From assembly GCF_014873495.1 (NCBI RefSeq), contig NZ_JADBGF010000001.1, positions 10,168,001-10,232,000 on the forward strand: 64,000 nt of DNA. The letters run 5' to 3'. Below, in pieces: positions 1 through 8,616 of the stretch; the stretch's first letter is position 1, and the number at the start of each line of letters is the position of its first letter. The stretch comes from Streptomyces stelliscabiei. GTDB lineage: Bacteria > Actinomycetota > Actinomycetes > Streptomycetales > Streptomycetaceae. The notes below the pieces were generated by a model. The model was not told the DNA's origin and ran no database searches. It saw nothing but the letters and a program-made list of their open reading frames with translations. The position numbers and the translations under genes are program-made.

Positions 1-205
1 AGTCGTTCCAGGAGGTCCTGCTGGAGCAGGACGAGGGTTCTGACCAGGAGGTCAGGGGGAAGTACTGCCCGGCATGACAGTCATACCGCGTCGGGCGGAG
101 CGCAGGGTCTCAGTGAAGGAGATCCGGTCGGGGTCCAGGCACCGGGTCGCGGCCGTTCCCACCATCAGCTCGCGCGGGCCTCGCCGTGCGCCGAAGCAGC
201 CGCGG
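1..205 (-). pseudogene. IS4-family transposase C-terminal remnant, cut by window edge
   Basis: Read on the minus strand, one frame gives LMVGTAATRCLDPDRISFTE followed by TLRSARR, matching the conserved C-terminal stretch of actinobacterial IS4-family DDE transposases (DPDRISFT block). There is no start codon and no full DDE domain. The frame breaks shortly after this block; a neighbouring frame continues with PPDLLVRTLVLLQQ to the window edge, which fits the usual family tail after a frameshift. A competing plus-strand frame at 3-77 with high GC3 also reads open to a stop, so the first 77 bases are ambiguous. Assignment rests on remembered family motifs. Confidence 0.45.
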
Positions 206-252
206 GTGGGGCCACTTCAGCGGCGGTCGGCTCGCCGCCCCGCTCGCTGAGC

Positions 253-381
253 ATGGGTGCCGCTGATCATGTTCGTCCTCGGGCGACCGTCTTCGCCGCG
301 ATCTGGTCCCGCTTCTTCCGCCGAGGCCCCCTGGAACACCTCCTCGACGCCGCCACCAAGCCGGCGAAGAACATCCGATGA
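253..381 (+). pseudogene. DUF418-type membrane protein, C-terminal fragment
   Basis: A 42-residue plus-strand frame reads VFAAIWSRFFRRGPLEHLLD and ends in a proper stop. The FRRGPLE block is typical of the extreme C-terminus of DUF418 membrane proteins, which normally run to about 350-420 residues with many helices. Everything before this tail is missing and the upstream sequence belongs to a transposase remnant on the other strand, so the gene was probably truncated by insertion or deletion. The ATG at 253 is merely the first in frame and is unlikely to be used. Confidence 0.4.
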
Positions 382-550
382 GACCCGGCCGGGGTGGGAC
401 GCCCCTCGTTCCACCCCGGCACCGAGATGCCCGAGCAGTCCGGATTCGGTCGGCGGAGGTGCTCGCCGATGCCCGGTCTGTCACCGGTGCCCGGCTCCGG
501 CGGGCCAGAACCGCAGGTCAGGCATGGGTGCGCAGGGCTGGGGGCTCGGG

Positions 551-1996
551 TCACGAGGGAGAGGTCCGGTGCGGGCGCGCGACTGCCGTGAACGGCTCTC
601 CCTGGGTATCGCGGCCGACGCGGACGAGCGCCAGGTAGACGACCGAGGTGACGACCATGCCGGGAATCCAGGACAGGTCGGCGTTGGAGAAGTGTCGTGC
701 GACGGGCCCGACGTACCAGGCGTTGCTCATGGCCGGGATGCCGGACACCACGCCGATCAGGAAGGCGATGAGGACCTTGAGGTTGACCCCTTTGTGGGTC
801 CACGTGGCCGGATCGCTCCAGTACTTTCCGCTGCGGACGTACATGCCGGGGACGTCGTACTCTCCGTGCTGGACGAGGTAGAAGTCCACGAGGTTCACCG
901 CTCCCCAGGGAATGAGCAGCAGGAGCAGGAACGACAGGAACGCCGTCAGGTTGGCGGTGAAGTCCTGTGACGCCGTGACGGCCAGGCCCAGACCGATGAC
1001 GAGGGTCGGCAGCATCATCGCCGCACGGGTCCGGAACGAGTTCGGGATCTTGACGAAGGTCGAGAGGCCGGTGATCAGGTTCAGCATCCCGCCGTAGAGG
1101 TTGAGCATGTTCGTCACGGCCAGGCCCAGGGCGGTCACCACCAGGACGACAGCGGCGAGGGCGCCACCGCCGAGCGCGGCACTGGTGCTCTGGAAGACGT
1201 CCGCGGCAGCGAATTTGGCCGCGAGCAGCACACCGATGACGCAGCAGAAGGTGGACGACAGGAACACCCCGGCCGCCGTCCACCAGAAGACCGCCCGGCC
1301 TGACGCGTCGCTCGGCAGGTAGCGCGAGTAGTCCGAGACGGCCGTCGCGTAGGTGAGCGCGAACGTCACCGCGACCCCGGTGCCGGCGAGGAACGACGCG
1401 AGCGACACCGGACCGGACGTCACCGCCACGCCGTCCCCTCGGACGAGCGTGTAGCCGCTGACGACGATCAGGCTGATGGTGAGCGGCCAGGTCGCGTAGC
1501 GGGTGACGACGTGGATGGCCCGGTTTCCCATCAGTGCGGGGAGCACGCTCAGCGCGGCGATCAGACACGTGGCCAGGGGCAGCGGGATCCTGCCGTCCGT
1601 GGCCACCTTGAGCGCGATACCGCCCGCGAGCGAGACCGAGACCGTGAACCCGACATACATGACGGACCCCACCACGACGGGCACCAGGGCGCCGAGGTAG
1701 CCGAACTGGCCGCGGCTTTGGATCAGTTGGGGAATCCCCAGCCTGGCACCCTGGATCGAGTGCAGGGCCATGAGGACGGTCCCGACCAGGTTGCCGATGA
1801 CGGCGGCGAGCAGCGCCAGCGGGATGTTGCGGCAGACCGAGTAGATGATCGCGCCGAAGATGGCGTTGCCGACGTTGAGGTTGGAGGCGAACCACACGTG
1901 GAAGAGGTCGCGGGGGCGCCCTCGCCGATGGGATGCGGGCACAGGATCGACGTGGTGCAGTTCGATCCCGGCTTCAGTGGCGGGTGTTCCGGTCAT
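551..1996 (-). CDS. NCS1-family nucleobase/cation symporter (cytosine-permease-like)
   Basis: The 481-residue protein is a polytopic membrane transporter with about twelve hydrophobic segments. Near the N-terminus it has the NCS1 hallmark of a charged head followed by a segment with WFASNLNVGNAIFGAI, then a G-rich second helix and PQLIQSRGQFGYLGA. NCS1 proteins import cytosine, purines, allantoin, hydantoins and related small N-compounds with Na+ or H+; the substrate cannot be read here. A ribosome binding site (AAAGGAA) precedes the ATG. It is the last gene of a minus-strand operon, 15 bp after the three-domain kinase/aminotransferase gene, so it most likely imports that pathway's substrate. 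Length is normal for the family. Confidence 0.85.
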   Translation of the reverse strand: MTGTPATEAGIELHHVDPVPASHRRGRPRDLFHVWFASNLNVGNAIFGAIIYSVCRNIPLALLAAVIGNLVGTVLMALHSIQGARLGIPQLIQSRGQFGYLGALVPVVVGSVMYVGFTVSVSLAGGIALKVATDGRIPLPLATCLIAALSVLPALMGNRAIHVVTRYATWPLTISLIVVSGYTLVRGDGVAVTSGPVSLASFLAGTGVAVTFALTYATAVSDYSRYLPSDASGRAVFWWTAAGVFLSSTFCCVIGVLLAAKFAAADVFQSTSAALGGGALAAVVLVVTALGLAVTNMLNLYGGMLNLITGLSTFVKIPNSFRTRAAMMLPTLVIGLGLAVTASQDFTANLTAFLSFLLLLLIPWGAVNLVDFYLVQHGEYDVPGMYVRSGKYWSDPATWTHKGVNLKVLIAFLIGVVSGIPAMSNAWYVGPVARHFSNADLSWIPGMVVTSVVYLALVRVGRDTQGEPFTAVARPHRTSPS

Positions 1997-2011
1997 GCGC
2001 TCTCATTCCTT

Positions 2012-5000
2012 TCACTGGCGGCCTTGCCCGGTCGTGGGGTGCCGGTGAATCGATCGGGCCGAGGCCGTGCGGGACTGCGCCCGCTCCTCGAGCACCCGGG
2101 TGAACTGGGCGAGGAAGTAGTCGGCGGCCGCCTTGTCGAAGCAGAGGGGCGGCTTGATCTTCAGGACGTTGAGCTCGACTCCGGTGGGTTGGATGACGAC
2201 ACCGAGTTCGAGCATGCGTGCGCACATCTGGGTCGCGGCGGCGGGCGCCGGCTCCTTGTCGCCGCCCGGTACGACGATGTCGACCCCGCGGTAGAGGCCC
2301 TCCCCGTAGACGGCGCCGATCTCGGGGAAGCGCGCCGCCAACATGTTGAGCTCTCCGCCGAGGTACGCACCGACCGTGCGCGCGTTCTCCGGCAGGCGTT
2401 CGTCACGGAGGACGTCGAGGACCGCCGTACCGATCCGGCACGAGACCGGGCCACCGCCGGTGGAGGAGAAGAACCCGGCTCGTCGGCCGAACTCCGCCGC
2501 GATCTCGGCCCGGCACGCCACGACACCGAGGGGATGTCCGTTGCCGGTTGCCTTCGCCGCGGCGACGATGTCGGGGGTCGCGCCCTGGCCTTCGAACGCC
2601 CAGAAGGCCGGTCCGGTCCGCCCCATCCCGACCTGGATCTCGTCGGCGACGCACACCCCGCCTGCCTCGCGCACGGCGGCGTAGGCCGCGGCCAGGTATC
2701 CCGGAGGCGGAACGATTCCTCCTTGGCTGCCGAGCAGGGGCTCGGCCACGAACGCGGCCACGCCACCGCCCGGGCGGGCTTCGGCGCAGGCTTGCCGCAC
2801 GGACTCCGCATACGGCTCGGCGCGCGCACCGTGCCGGCCCCGGTACGGGTCGGGTGTCTCGGCGACGTGGACGTGGTCGTCGAGCTTCTCGCGCCAGCGC
2901 GGGCGGTCATGGGGAAGTGTGTCCAAGGCGAACACGTCCGAGGTCCAGCCGTGGTAGGAGCCTTCGATGACGACCACCGAGCGACGCCCGGTGTGGACGC
3001 GGGCCAGTTGGACGGCGAGATCGACGGCCTCGCTGCCCGAGTTCACGAAGAAGAAGGTGTGCAGTTCCTCGGGCAGGGTGCCGGCGAGCCGTTCCGCGTA
3101 CTCGCCCATGGCGTCGTACAGGAAGCGGGAGTTGGTGTTGAGCAGTGCCATCTGCCGAGCCGCTGCCGAGGTGAGTGCGGGGTGGGAGTGCCCGACGATC
3201 GCGACGTTGTTGATCATGTCGAGGTACCGTCGGCCCGCGCTGTCGTAGAGCCAGTGCCGCCGGCCTCGGACCATCTGCACGGGAGTCTCGTAGTACGTCG
3301 ACTGGGCGCCGGCCACGTACGTGGCCCGGCGCTCATGCACGCGTTCGACCGATTTTCCGCGCTCCGCCCTGGTGGGCGTCCCGACGAGCGGTGACGGGTC
3401 CGCACAGAGCGTCAGGAGGGCCGCACGGTCCCGGACCCTGCCGTGGCCCGGCAGGTCGGGTGAGAGCCCGAGCTGCACGTGGACGTGGGAAGGCAGCGGG
3501 CCGGCCGACGGTGCGACCAGCGCGACCTCGGTACCACGGCGCACGGTGTGCCCGTTGGAGAAGTGCGGGGCCACTCCGGCGAGCCGGACGAAGAAGGTGG
3601 TGGTGTCGACGCGGCTCTGCAACACGACGGCGTGAGCATCGGCCCGGACCACCGTGGCGTCGAGCGGGGCGTACACCGCGGTGCCGGCGGGGACGAACAG
3701 GTCGGCACCCAGGTGCAGTGCGGCGGGCGCCTGGTCGGTGAGGTCGCGCTCACCGAGGCGGATCTCGTCGAAGCGCCCGACGGCCACCTCCGTGTCGGAT
3801 CCGAGCGTGGGGAAGGCCGCGCCGTCCAGCCAGTTGCCCGCCGAGAACAGCTCCGACTCGACGCTCAGATCGACCGGCCGGAGCGGACCGAACTCCTGGT
3901 CGCGGAGTATCGGGCTCGGCGACTGCCGGGCGACGAGATCGGCCAGGTCGGTCTCCGGCGCGCCGAAGCCGCAGGCCTGGCGCACCATCGCCGTGGCGAG
4001 CGCCGGGTCGGTCTCCACCACGGCCCGCAACGCCCGCCAGTCCTCGGCGGCGACCTTGGCCGCCCCCTCGTCGCCCGGATCCTGTTGCGACGCGACGGTC
4101 TGGAGCGCCGCGCAGAGCACGGCACGCGCGCGGACCAGCGTCCAGAGCGCGTCCGCCTCTGCCTCGGACAACGACAGCCGGTCGAGGTACCCGGCGAGGA
4201 CGGGCAGGGCCGCCCCCAGCGAGTCCTCGGGAGCACGTGCGACGGCGGCCAGCATCGGCGTCGCGACCTCGCCGGCCCGCCACGTCCACACCAGGTCACC
4301 GAAGTCGATGATCCCGGTCGGGACGAACGCTCCGTCGGCATCGAAGTCACCGACCACGTTGTACTCGTGGATGTCGGTGTGCACGGCCTGTTCCGGCAGT
4401 CGCCCGGCGGTCCCACCGCCGACGAGATCGGCCACCGGAGCGAGCGCCCGATCGATGAGGGCGTTCTCCGGGCCCGTGAAGTGATCGGTGAGCCCGGACA
4501 CGGTCCGGACCGCGTGGCGCGGATCCCACGAGGAGTGGCGGTGCAGCCCGGGGTGGTCGAACCCGGCGAGTGCCGCGACCGATCTCGCGGCCAGTCGGCC
4601 AAGGCCGCGCAGCGCCGTCGGCGAGAGGTACGCGACGGAGCCCAGCGGTGCGCCCGGAACCCACTCCAGCAGCCGCACGCGGAGTCCGGCGCGGTCGACC
4701 AGGTCATGGTCCTGCAGCGTCGGAATGGCTTCCGGCACCACGAGACCCGGATCCCGGGACCGGAAGCGACGGATCGCCAGGTGCTCGGCGTGGACTGCCT
4801 CCACACCGCCCTCGGCCGGCGTCGCCTTCAGGACGTACCGGCGCCCGTCGCTGTCGTCTCTGACCAGCATGACCTGGTCCTGGGTGCTCCCCAGGTCGGT
4901 GAGCCGAGCGGTGATTCCCCATTCCTCACGCAGGAGGCGGGTCGCATCCTGCTCGGACAGCATGGGTCCGGTGAAGGGGGCGGCTGAGGCGCCGACGTCC

Positions 5001-5041
5001 ACTGCGCCTTCGTCGGTGAACGACCGTTGTGCCTCAGCCAT
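2012..5041 (-). CDS. Three-domain protein: APH-type kinase, M23 peptidase-like fold, class III PLP aminotransferase
   Basis: This 1009-residue protein joins three folds. Residues about 1-355 are an aminoglycoside/choline-kinase-like domain with the catalytic HTDIHEYN block (about 220) and IIDFGD. Residues about 380-545 resemble an M23 lysostaphin-type domain, keeping HLGAD (about 440) and HVHVQ (about 517). Residues about 560-1000 are a class III aminotransferase with NSGSEAVDLA, DEIQVGMGRTG and the PLP lysine in AKATGNG (about 829). Human hydroxylysine kinase and the ethanolamine-phosphate/phosphohydroxylysine phospho-lyases pair the same kinase and aminotransferase types, so phosphorylation of an amino alcohol followed by PLP-dependent elimination is a reasonable inference. 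The M23 part has no obvious role. The ATG overlaps the upstream amidase stop by 8 bp, indicating translational coupling. Confidence 0.85.
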   Translation of the reverse strand: MAEAQRSFTDEGAVDVGASAAPFTGPMLSEQDATRLLREEWGITARLTDLGSTQDQVMLVRDDSDGRRYVLKATPAEGGVEAVHAEHLAIRRFRSRDPGLVVPEAIPTLQDHDLVDRAGLRVRLLEWVPGAPLGSVAYLSPTALRGLGRLAARSVAALAGFDHPGLHRHSSWDPRHAVRTVSGLTDHFTGPENALIDRALAPVADLVGGGTAGRLPEQAVHTDIHEYNVVGDFDADGAFVPTGIIDFGDLVWTWRAGEVATPMLAAVARAPEDSLGAALPVLAGYLDRLSLSEAEADALWTLVRARAVLCAALQTVASQQDPGDEGAAKVAAEDWRALRAVVETDPALATAMVRQACGFGAPETDLADLVARQSPSPILRDQEFGPLRPVDLSVESELFSAGNWLDGAAFPTLGSDTEVAVGRFDEIRLGERDLTDQAPAALHLGADLFVPAGTAVYAPLDATVVRADAHAVVLQSRVDTTTFFVRLAGVAPHFSNGHTVRRGTEVALVAPSAGPLPSHVHVQLGLSPDLPGHGRVRDRAALLTLCADPSPLVGTPTRAERGKSVERVHERRATYVAGAQSTYYETPVQMVRGRRHWLYDSAGRRYLDMINNVAIVGHSHPALTSAAARQMALLNTNSRFLYDAMGEYAERLAGTLPEELHTFFFVNSGSEAVDLAVQLARVHTGRRSVVVIEGSYHGWTSDVFALDTLPHDRPRWREKLDDHVHVAETPDPYRGRHGARAEPYAESVRQACAEARPGGGVAAFVAEPLLGSQGGIVPPPGYLAAAYAAVREAGGVCVADEIQVGMGRTGPAFWAFEGQGATPDIVAAAKATGNGHPLGVVACRAEIAAEFGRRAGFFSSTGGGPVSCRIGTAVLDVLRDERLPENARTVGAYLGGELNMLAARFPEIGAVYGEGLYRGVDIVVPGGDKEPAPAAATQMCARMLELGVVIQPTGVELNVLKIKPPLCFDKAAADYFLAQFTRVLEERAQSRTASARSIHRHPTTGQGRQ

Positions 5042-6467
5042 GGTGCGCCAGTTCCGGCCGCCAGTCGGGGTCGCTCCAGAGCCCGAGACGTGCTTCGGCG
5101 GCCGCCCCGAGGCGGAACGCGGTCAGATCGTCGAACGGTCGGGCGACGATCTGCACGCCGGTCGGCACCCCGTTGCCCGCGCGGCCCGAGGGCACGTTGA
5201 GGACCGGATGGCGGCTCGCGATGTTGAAGAGCTGGGTCAGGCACTGGCTCACGAGGTTGTCGAAGTGCACGCCCTCGGTGAGCTCGACGGGTTCCGCGGA
5301 CGTGGCGTCCGCGGGGTAGCCGGTGGTGGCCATGGTCGGACAGATGATGGCGTCGTGGTCGCGGTAGATCTCGGCGAGCACGGCGTGCATGCGGCCTTCC
5401 TCTTCCGCGGTCCGCAGGGCGCCGAAGTTCTCCAGGGCGGCCCCACACGCCTCGACGACGTCGAGGACGTTCCGGGACCAGCGCGGGTCCTCAGCCGGCG
5501 CCGACTCCCGTACGGACGGTGCCAGGAGGAGGCCGTAGTGCGCCATGGCGGTGGCTATGATCGACTGACGGGTGATCGGGATCTCGACCGGCGTCACCTC
5601 GGCTCCGGCGTCACGCAGGGCGCTCGCGAACCGCTCGATGTTGGCCGCAGCCTCGGGGACGAGGGGGAAGTCACCGATGGTGACCGCGAGCCCGACCTTC
5701 AGTCCCGCACACGATCCGAAGGTCGTCGGGAGCGGTGGAGCAGCAGGTACCGAGACGTGGTCGACGAGGTCCGGCCCGGCGATCACGTTCTGGAAGAGAG
5801 CACAGTCGGTGACCGTGCGGGCCATCGGCCCGTCCTGACAGTAGGTGTCGAAACTGAGCGGCGGCAGCGACGGCACCCGTCCGTAGGGGGGCCGGAACCC
5901 GACGACTCCGCACAGAGCCGACGGAACCCGGATGGAGCCCGCGATGTCGGAGCCGGTGGCCAGGGGGGCGAGCCCGGCAGCCAGTGCCGCACCCGAGCCG
6001 CCCGACGAACCGCCGGGGCTGTAGTCGAGGTTCCATGGATTGCGTGTGACGCCCCACAGCGCGGAGTGGGTGGTCACGGCGATCGAGAACTCCGGCGTCG
6101 TGGTCCGCAGGTGCAGGACCGCGCCGGCGTCGATCAGGCGCTGGACCATCGGCTGGGTCTGCGTCGCGACGTTGCCTTCGGTCATCAGGGAGCCGAAGCG
6201 ATGGGACCTGCCGGCGATCGGCATCTCCTCCTTCACCGCGACCGGGACGCCTTCGAGCGCCCGGGGCGCCGGGCCCTTCCCCGCGTACCTGGCCTCGGCG
6301 GCCCGCGCGACCTCGTGGGCCTCGTCGAACATCTCCTCGGCGACCGCGTTGACCTCGCTGGTCTTGGCGACCCGTGCGATCAGCGAGTCCAGGACTTCCA
6401 CCGGGGACAGTTCGCGCCGCCGAAACGCTCCCAGCATCTCGTCGGCCGACAGATAGTTCAGGTCCAT
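5034..6467 (-). CDS. Amidase (amidase-signature family)
   Basis: A 477-residue soluble hydrolase of the amidase-signature family, which cleaves amides with a Ser-cisSer-Lys triad. Visible elements are the lysine in GVPVAVKEE (K79), the Gly/Ser-rich SPGGSSGGSGAAL (cis-serine about 155) and the nucleophile region GSDIAGSIR (S178). Length is normal and the frame is intact. It lies 61 bp downstream of the SDR gene and overlaps the following three-domain gene by 8 bp, so it belongs to the same operon and may release an amine or amino alcohol handled by the kinase/aminotransferase. It could instead be a GatA-like paralogue, but no gatB/gatC is adjacent, so a catabolic role is preferred. Confidence 0.9.
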   Translation of the reverse strand: MDLNYLSADEMLGAFRRRELSPVEVLDSLIARVAKTSEVNAVAEEMFDEAHEVARAAEARYAGKGPAPRALEGVPVAVKEEMPIAGRSHRFGSLMTEGNVATQTQPMVQRLIDAGAVLHLRTTTPEFSIAVTTHSALWGVTRNPWNLDYSPGGSSGGSGAALAAGLAPLATGSDIAGSIRVPSALCGVVGFRPPYGRVPSLPPLSFDTYCQDGPMARTVTDCALFQNVIAGPDLVDHVSVPAAPPLPTTFGSCAGLKVGLAVTIGDFPLVPEAAANIERFASALRDAGAEVTPVEIPITRQSIIATAMAHYGLLLAPSVRESAPAEDPRWSRNVLDVVEACGAALENFGALRTAEEEGRMHAVLAEIYRDHDAIICPTMATTGYPADATSAEPVELTEGVHFDNLVSQCLTQLFNIASRHPVLNVPSGRAGNGVPTGVQIVARPFDDLTAFRLGAAAEARLGLWSDPDWRPELAHHG

Positions 6468-6528
6468 CCTTCGCTCCTCTTGGCGATGGGCAGCACAGGC
6501 AGAACAGGAAGTGCGGGTGAGCAGCGGG

Positions 6529-7341
6529 CTACTGCGCGAACAGCGTCAGGGGACCGCCTGCCGGGCTCAGCCCGCGCTCCTCCTGGATGGAGTTGCCGCC
6601 GTCCACCACGAACAGTTGTCCGGTGACGTAGGACGATTCCGGCGAGGCCAGGAACGCCACCAGCGCGGCCACCTCCCCGGGACGCCCGGCACGGCCGACC
6701 GGTGTTGCCGCCCCGAGGGCGTCGACGTGCTCGTCGAGTCCCCCGGTCGCGATCCAGCCGGGCGCGACGGCGTTGACCGTGATGCCCCGCGAGGCCGTGT
6801 CCATGGCTGTCGAGCGAGTGAGACCGATCAAGCCGGCCTTGGCCGTGTGGTAGGCGACGTCACCCTTGTAGGCCATCACCGGACCCGAGAGCGACGACAT
6901 GTTCACCACCCGGCCGTAACCGCGGTCCAGCATCGGCCGGAGCGCAGCACGGGTCATGTAGAAGGTGGTGTCGAGGTTTCGCGAGAGGGCCGAACGCCAC
7001 TGCTCGTCGGAGGCCGTCGCGAGGCTGGACGGATCCTCGGGCTCGGCCACCGAGACCATGCCGGCGTTGTTGACGAGAACGTCGATCCGGCCGAAGGCAT
7101 CCAGCGCCTCGGCCACCACCGACTCGGCGAACCGGGCATCGGTGAGATCGCCTGCGACCCCACGGACGGGGCAGCTCCCCGCCAGCTCGGCCACCCGCTC
7201 GTGAATCCGCCCGGTGGTCGAGGTGATCAGCAGCGAGTAGTCGTCGGCCAGCCGTTCGGCGCAGGCGAAACCGATGCCGGACGCACTGCCGACCCCGGTG
7301 ATGACCGCGACGGGCCGGCCGTCGGCGTTGGTCGGGTTCAT
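6529..7341 (-). CDS. SDR-family NAD(P)-dependent oxidoreductase
   Basis: A 270-residue short-chain dehydrogenase/reductase. It has the dinucleotide-binding VITGVGSASGIGFA at residues about 12-25, NNAG, the serine in NMSSLSG and the YHTAK catalytic Tyr/Lys pair, plus a normal C-terminus with VTGQLFVVDGG. It is the promoter-proximal gene of the minus-strand operon with amidase, kinase/aminotransferase and NCS1 permease, and is divergent from a TetR regulator. The substrate is unknown; oxidation of an alcohol or keto intermediate of the same pathway is likely. No defect is seen. Confidence 0.9.
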   Translation of the reverse strand: MNPTNADGRPVAVITGVGSASGIGFACAERLADDYSLLITSTTGRIHERVAELAGSCPVRGVAGDLTDARFAESVVAEALDAFGRIDVLVNNAGMVSVAEPEDPSSLATASDEQWRSALSRNLDTTFYMTRAALRPMLDRGYGRVVNMSSLSGPVMAYKGDVAYHTAKAGLIGLTRSTAMDTASRGITVNAVAPGWIATGGLDEHVDALGAATPVGRAGRPGEVAALVAFLASPESSYVTGQLFVVDGGNSIQEERGLSPAGGPLTLFAQ

Positions 7342-7652
7342 GTGGTGCCCACCCTCGAATCCCTGGACGTCTCGTGACGTGACTGAGTTGAACGTTCGTC
7401 ACAGTAAGGGAGAACAAGGCTGCGCGGCAATGAGCAATTCACCTGTATGCCAGGGGGAGGGTACCGTCACGAACTCGAGTGGGGGTCGGCTTTTCTTGAT
7501 ACGAGTGGTACGTTCGTTCCAGTTCCAGCGATGAAGGGACAGGATGCCGCGGCGCACCGCACAGGCACTTCGCCCCCCGATTGCTACCGTGCGGCCATTG
7601 CCGTCGTGCGACGCCCGGCGGTCACCCACAGGCGAGAAGGACGACGACAGAC
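7342..7652. promoter_or_regulatory. Divergent promoter region between SDR operon and TetR gene, with candidate operators
   Basis: The 311-bp gap holds no convincing gene. Two related palindromic motifs stand out: a perfect 8-bp palindrome GAACGTTC at 7390-7397, close to the SDR start, and the imperfect inverted repeat TGGTACGTTCGTTCCA at 7506-7521. Both share ACGTTCG. Their placement between a TetR gene and its divergent target operon fits TetR operators. A possible -35-like TTGATA lies at 7497-7502. Operator function is inferred from position and symmetry only. Confidence 0.4.
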
Positions 7653-8297
7653 ATGAGCCGGCCCGGCGAGTCCGCCCAGCAACGAGACACCCCTGTCCTG
7701 ACCGAGCGCGGCGGGGTCCGCAAAGCGGCCATCCTCGAAGCAGCCCTGCGGGTCATCGGAGACAAGGGACTCGCCGGGCTCTCCATGCGTGCCATCGCGG
7801 CGGAGGCGGGGCTGCCGCTCGGAGCTCTCGGCTACTACTTCAAGACCAAGGACGATCTGATCCTCGAGGCGTTCGAGTTGCACACGCGCCGGGAGGCGGA
7901 CCGGGTCCTCGCCGCCTTCGCGGGTGTCGAGAACGGCGACCATGCCGACGACATCGCGGAGCACCTCACGACGTTCATCCATCACGGGCTGACCGAGGCA
8001 CGCACGAGCCTGGTCGCGGAGTACGAGTTCCTGATCGAGTCGACCCGCAGGCCGGATCTCGCACGTGTCTCGCGAGCGTGGCGCCAGGCGCTGCAGATCC
8101 AGGTCGGCCATGTCGCGAACCGGCTCGGCTCGGACGATCCCGAGACGGACTCAGAGATCATTCTCTCGGTCATCGCGGGTCTGGAGATCGACCATCTCTC
8201 CACACCGCTCGACCCGTCGACGACGCAGGCGATCCGGACCGCACTCCGCCGCACGATCACAAGGCTCGGGCTCCGTGGCAACGCCGCGCGGCAGTAG
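7653..8297 (+). CDS. TetR-family transcriptional regulator
   Basis: A 214-residue regulator. The N-terminal helix-turn-helix is clear: KAAILEAALRVIG, then SMRAIAAEAGLPLGALGYYF and KTKDDLILEAF (residues about 25-75), followed by an all-helical ligand/dimer domain. The ATG at 7653 is chosen because it has a good ribosome binding site (GAGAAGGA) and gives the usual TetR N-terminal length; an upstream in-frame start would add 24 atypical residues. It is divergent from the SDR-amidase-kinase-permease operon and probably represses it. A strong hairpin lies 66 bp past the stop. Confidence 0.9.
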   Translation: MSRPGESAQQRDTPVLTERGGVRKAAILEAALRVIGDKGLAGLSMRAIAAEAGLPLGALGYYFKTKDDLILEAFELHTRREADRVLAAFAGVENGDHADDIAEHLTTFIHHGLTEARTSLVAEYEFLIESTRRPDLARVSRAWRQALQIQVGHVANRLGSDDPETDSEIILSVIAGLEIDHLSTPLDPSTTQAIRTALRRTITRLGLRGNAARQ

Positions 8298-8362
8298 GTC
8301 CCAGCCCGGCAGTCCGAACGAACGGCACCTCCCCGTGCGGCAGGCGGCATCGCTGATCCCGC

Positions 8363-8398
8363 CTGCCGCTGACCGCCGACGAACGCGGTCAGCGGCAG
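8363..8398. terminator. Strong bidirectional hairpin terminator
   Basis: A perfect 14-bp stem (left arm CTGCCGCTGACCGC, 8363-8376; right arm 8385-8398) with an 8-nt loop. There is no U-tract, as is common in streptomycetes. It lies between the end of the TetR gene and the end of a minus-strand gene fragment, so it could terminate both convergent transcripts. Confidence 0.65.
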
Positions 8399-8416
8399 AC
8401 CGCGGTGCTCCCGACC

Positions 8417-8548
8417 TCACCGGCTGGTGGTGGTGCGGGCGGCATAGACCCGGAGGTCCTCGCGTCCGCACTCGGCGAGCACCGGGCGGGCGGAGTGCCG
8501 CCCGGCGCACAGGACCTGCCGGCGGCGACGACCGGGCCAGAGGTCGGC
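8417..8548 (-). pseudogene. C-terminal fragment of an unrecognised minus-strand gene
   Basis: Minus-strand frame with very high GC3 reading QVLCAGRHSARPVLAECGRE then DLRVYAARTTTSR and a stop at 8417-8419. I do not recognise the family and there is no start region, so it appears to be the tail of a gene whose body was lost. The adjacent 14-bp hairpin is in the right place to be its original terminator, which supports reading it as a former gene end. Confidence 0.3.
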
Positions 8549-8616
8549 TGAACCCTAACAAGATCATTCTCGGCGAGTGCCTCCCGAGGGTTCAACGCAT
8601 GGGAGGCTGTCAAGCG

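Noticed and set aside
3..77. Plus-strand frame with high GC3 ending in a stop, possible C-terminus of a gene entering from the left
   Set aside because: The opposite strand gives a better explanation as the tail of an IS4 transposase; 24 codons are not enough to decide.
257..970. Plus-strand open frame of 237 codons opposite the NCS1 permease
   Set aside because: Low-complexity Arg/Pro/Gly text typical of antisense frames in high-GC DNA; the minus-strand transporter explains the sequence.
1511..3394. Plus-strand open frame of 627 codons
   Set aside because: Antisense shadow of the permease and the kinase/aminotransferase genes; no domain motifs.
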